NCBI GenBank assembly: GCA_028820635.1
Contig: JAPPIG010000071.1
Span: 30,508 to 94,507 of the forward strand
DNA from: Candidatus Poribacteria bacterium
Lineage (GTDB): Bacteria; Poribacteria; WGA-4E; WGA-3G
Length of the DNA stretch: 64,000 bases
Direction: 5' to 3'
A program made the translations under genes and the position numbers. Position 1 is the first letter of the stretch, and each line of letters opens with the position of its first letter. The notes beneath the pieces are model-generated. The model was not told the DNA's origin. It saw only the letters and a list, made by a program, of their open reading frames with translations, and did no database searches. Below, piece by piece: positions 62,049-64,000 of the stretch.

Positions 62049-62235
62049 ATTGATTCCTCCTTAAAGAGGTATTCCAAAATTTGGAAGGTAGGAAACTACT
62101 TTGTTAGCACTAATTGGAATGAAACAGAGGCGGGTCCTGCGACCCACCACACAACAGAATTGGAAAAATTATAGTAAAATCCATAATTATTTATACACTA
62201 CGAATCAACGCCTCATGCGCGTATGGCATTCAGCG

Positions 62236-62298
62236 GGTTCGGTTTCCTAACCGAACCGTGTTTATTCAGTCCCATAGATGCGGTTAGGAAACCGCATC
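62236..62298. repeat. Pair of perfect 9-bp-stem hairpins
   Basis: GGTTCGGTT tcct AACCGAACC (62236-62257) and GATGCGGTT agga AACCGCATC (62277-62298). Loops are inverse complements, stems differ. Relatives near 3818, 16478 and 16770. No gene in the 309-bp gap between the two LamG genes. Confidence 0.75.
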
Positions 62299-62357
62299 TA
62301 CCAGGGAGTGTGCACATATTTTGGATTTAACTATAAACAACAGTGATGTGTTCAGGT

Positions 62358-63125
62358 TTACTTCTTTAGATTTGCCCAGGTTGTGGCGAGTTTGCCACTT
62401 GGATCAACTGCAAAGAATACACCATTGTTCATATCCTGATTGATTTCGTCTTCGGAGAGGGCGCGACTGTAGATTGCAACTTCGTCAACATAACCCACCA
62501 TGCCTTCAAGGCCTGTTTGGCCTTTACCGATGCGAAATACGACTTCAACGCTGTTTATCTTACCAGCAGGCGGTTTGTATGCGATATCTAATTTGCCGTC
62601 AATGTATTGGCGAATCATATCGCCATCGTAGGTAGAAGCAACGTGATGCCATTCTTTTAAGGCGGGCTTAATTGTCTGTTTATTTCGCGATCCTTGCCAC
62701 CCACCAATGTTAATCCATGTCTCAATTTGCGGTGCACCTGTAAACCGCGAACTCCATTGGAGACAATATCCGCCAGTGTTGCCCGCAGTTCTACGTCCCA
62801 TCAGGTTAGAATCACCTTGGTCTTGTTCTGGAAAAAACCAAGCTTGAATCGTGAGTTCATCGGTAATATCAAGTTCAGGGACAGCATCAACTTCAACATA
62901 TTTTCCGTTATCTGGGAGGTGTACACAACCACCTAATTTGCCATCTTTCGACCAAGTTGCGCCATGCAGGACAGCCTCAATGTTGTTCCCGCTTGCATCT
63001 TTGGCTTTTTCGCCCGCACCTTCGTCAAAAGGAAGATACATCATGAGTGCCTTGTCATCGTTTAATGCCCAAGCATTGACACTGAGGCTTAGGGCAATGA
63101 GGAGAACAGCAGTAATAAGTTTCAT
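62358..63125 (-). CDS. Secreted LamG-domain protein
   Basis: 255 residues from ATG 63125, where GGAG lies seven bases upstream and a signal peptide follows (LITAVLLIALSLSVNAWA); a much longer frame exists upstream but overlaps the next gene and lacks a site. LamG domain: LMMYLPFDEGAGEKAKDASG, GKYVEVDAVPELDITDELTI, KEWHHVASTYDGDMIRQYID, GYVDEVAIYSRALSEDEI. Ends DPSGKLATTWANLKK. Close paralogue of the 61260 protein by layout and tail, though clearly diverged. Confidence 0.92.
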   Translation of the reverse strand: MKLITAVLLIALSLSVNAWALNDDKALMMYLPFDEGAGEKAKDASGNNIEAVLHGATWSKDGKLGGCVHLPDNGKYVEVDAVPELDITDELTIQAWFFPEQDQGDSNLMGRRTAGNTGGYCLQWSSRFTGAPQIETWINIGGWQGSRNKQTIKPALKEWHHVASTYDGDMIRQYIDGKLDIAYKPPAGKINSVEVVFRIGKGQTGLEGMVGYVDEVAIYSRALSEDEINQDMNNGVFFAVDPSGKLATTWANLKK

Positions 63126-63171
63126 CTCAAACTCCTTTGTCACGATCACGAGGTTTCTCTGATCGGACGGG

Positions 63172-64000
63172 TTAGAACTTAGAAATCTGAATTTCTTTCG
63201 CTGTGATAAATTCAAGCAGCGCAGGAACGCCTTCCTGTGTTTTTTGGATGCCGCGTTGGATAGCGGGAATAATTTGGTCCGGTGTTTCGACTCGCTCGCC
63301 GTAGCCACCGAACGCCTTTGCCATGTCTGCGTAGTTGCCCGAAATGTCTGTTGCCCGATATTTCTCGGTAGATACGGGCATGATTGGAATTTCAATTGCC
63401 ATAGAGAAATTGTTAAATAGGACAGATAAAATCGGAATTCGTTCACGCACTGCAGTTTCAAAGTCCATGCCGGTAAACCCGATTGCTGCATCTCCCCAAA
63501 CGTTGATACAGAGAGCGTCCGGTTTTGCGAGTTTTGCCCCCATCGCGAGACCGAGACCGTAGCCAAGTTGGGTTGTCTTTCCCCAACCGATATAGGAGAG
63601 TGGACTTTCGCATTGCCAAAACGGAGATAGTTGATCGCGAGGGCTGCCTGCATCATGCGTGATTATTGTGTTTTTGATGTCAACGGTGTGCATCAAATCC
63701 CAGATAACGCGATAAGGTGTCATCGGCACTTCGTCAGATGTGAGTTTCGGTGTCCACTCTTCCAACCACTCGGCTTTGACGTTACTAATTTCTTCTGTAA
63801 TGGCAGCCGTGCGACTATCAGGTGCGTCACCCGAACGTTCACGTACAACTTCTACCAATCCCTCTAAAATTAGGCGTGCATCGCCGACAAGCGCTGCCTC
63901 AACTGGTACATCTTTATTGATGTCTGCTGGATCCAACGTTGCATGGATAACGCGTTTACCTTCTGGTATTGTTACACCGAAGTTTGTTCTGCTGAAACTG
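63172..64000 (-). CDS. Thiamine diphosphate-dependent enzyme (acetolactate synthase-like), 5' end outside window
   Basis: The frame stays open to the right edge; the residues before the apparent TTG start (IPEGKRVIHATLDPADINK) are normal for the family's central domain, so the start lies outside. The visible 276 residues comprise part of the central domain and the whole TPP-binding domain: GLAMGAKLAKPDALC, then the GDA...NN thiamine motif in VWGDAAIGFTGMDFETA and SVLFNN. Members form or cleave C-C bonds of 2-keto acids (acetolactate synthase, glyoxylate carboligase, oxalyl-CoA decarboxylase and others). Which one cannot be told. It lies 46 bp upstream of a LamG gene on the same strand. Confidence 0.9.
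   Translation of the reverse strand, partial: SFSRTNFGVTIPEGKRVIHATLDPADINKDVPVEAALVGDARLILEGLVEVVRERSGDAPDSRTAAITEEISNVKAEWLEEWTPKLTSDEVPMTPYRVIWDLMHTVDIKNTIITHDAGSPRDQLSPFWQCESPLSYIGWGKTTQLGYGLGLAMGAKLAKPDALCINVWGDAAIGFTGMDFETAVRERIPILSVLFNNFSMAIEIPIMPVSTEKYRATDISGNYADMAKAFGGYGERVETPDQIIPAIQRGIQKTQEGVPALLEFITAKEIQISKF

Noticed and set aside
63126..63656. Extension of the second LamG protein to 432 residues
   Set aside because: It overlaps the thiamine-diphosphate enzyme gene, has no signal peptide at its start, and a good ribosome-binding site plus signal peptide mark 63125.

Overview
The window reads as a chromosomal segment of an uncultured Gram-negative bacterium, moderately AT-rich, and most like Candidatus Poribacteria (sponge-associated or marine). 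This taxonomic call is an inference. It rests on the combination of many phytanoyl-CoA dioxygenases, Gfo/Idh/MocA oxidoreductases, enolase-superfamily enzymes, xylose-isomerase-like TIM barrels, LamG proteins sharing a GKLATTWANLK-type C-terminus, FG-GAP/ASPIC proteins and an ECF sigma factor fused to a beta-propeller. A TonB-dependent receptor and many lipoproteins indicate an outer membrane. No ribosomal RNA, CRISPR array, transposase or prophage is visible.  Layout. 1-16 kb: truncated WD40 protein, GH127 glycosidase, degenerate C39-like lipoprotein, Gfo/Idh, mutS, a second Gfo/Idh, FG-GAP/ASPIC protein, endonuclease III-like protein, TIM-barrel isomerase and a DUF1611 (DgcN-like) protein. 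16-25 kb: a housekeeping block on the minus strand (D-threonine-aldolase-like, pth, GerMN, amidase, rplY, tRNA-Gln, ispE, outer-membrane lipoprotein, argD). 24.7-28 kb: galactonate/mannonate-dehydratase-like enzyme, PhyH and Gfo/Idh. 28-34.4 kb: a SpoIVB/S55-domain lipoprotein, small hypothetical lipoproteins and a repeat-rich, gene-poor stretch. 34-44 kb: DUF6785 membrane protein, enolase-superfamily enzyme, the 1057-residue ECF sigma-propeller fusion, a c-type cytochrome lipoprotein, a D-2-hydroxyacid dehydrogenase and a TolB-like propeller. 44.8-49.4 kb: acyl-CoA ligase, Zn-alcohol dehydrogenase, PhyH and quinone-oxidoreductase-like MDR on one strand. 49.9-59.2 kb: TonB receptor, cytochrome c, then a tight six-gene catabolic operon (Gfo/Idh, PhyH, TIM-barrel isomerase, RraA-like, zinc deacylase, enolase superfamily). 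59.2-61.1 kb: a two-gene AAA ATPase plus putative PD-(D/E)XK nuclease module that looks like a defence system. 61.3-64 kb: two LamG secreted proteins and a truncated thiamine-diphosphate enzyme.  Intergenic DNA is unusually structured. One family is a 154-bp non-autonomous transposon (MITE) present in three copies, each with terminal inverted repeats and a clean 5-bp target duplication; one copy sits inside a second, older inverted-repeat element. Several further families of small hairpins recur with conserved loops but different, still perfectly paired stems. Apart from the sigma-factor fusion no transcription regulator is encoded, so the catabolic operons have no local regulator that I can see.
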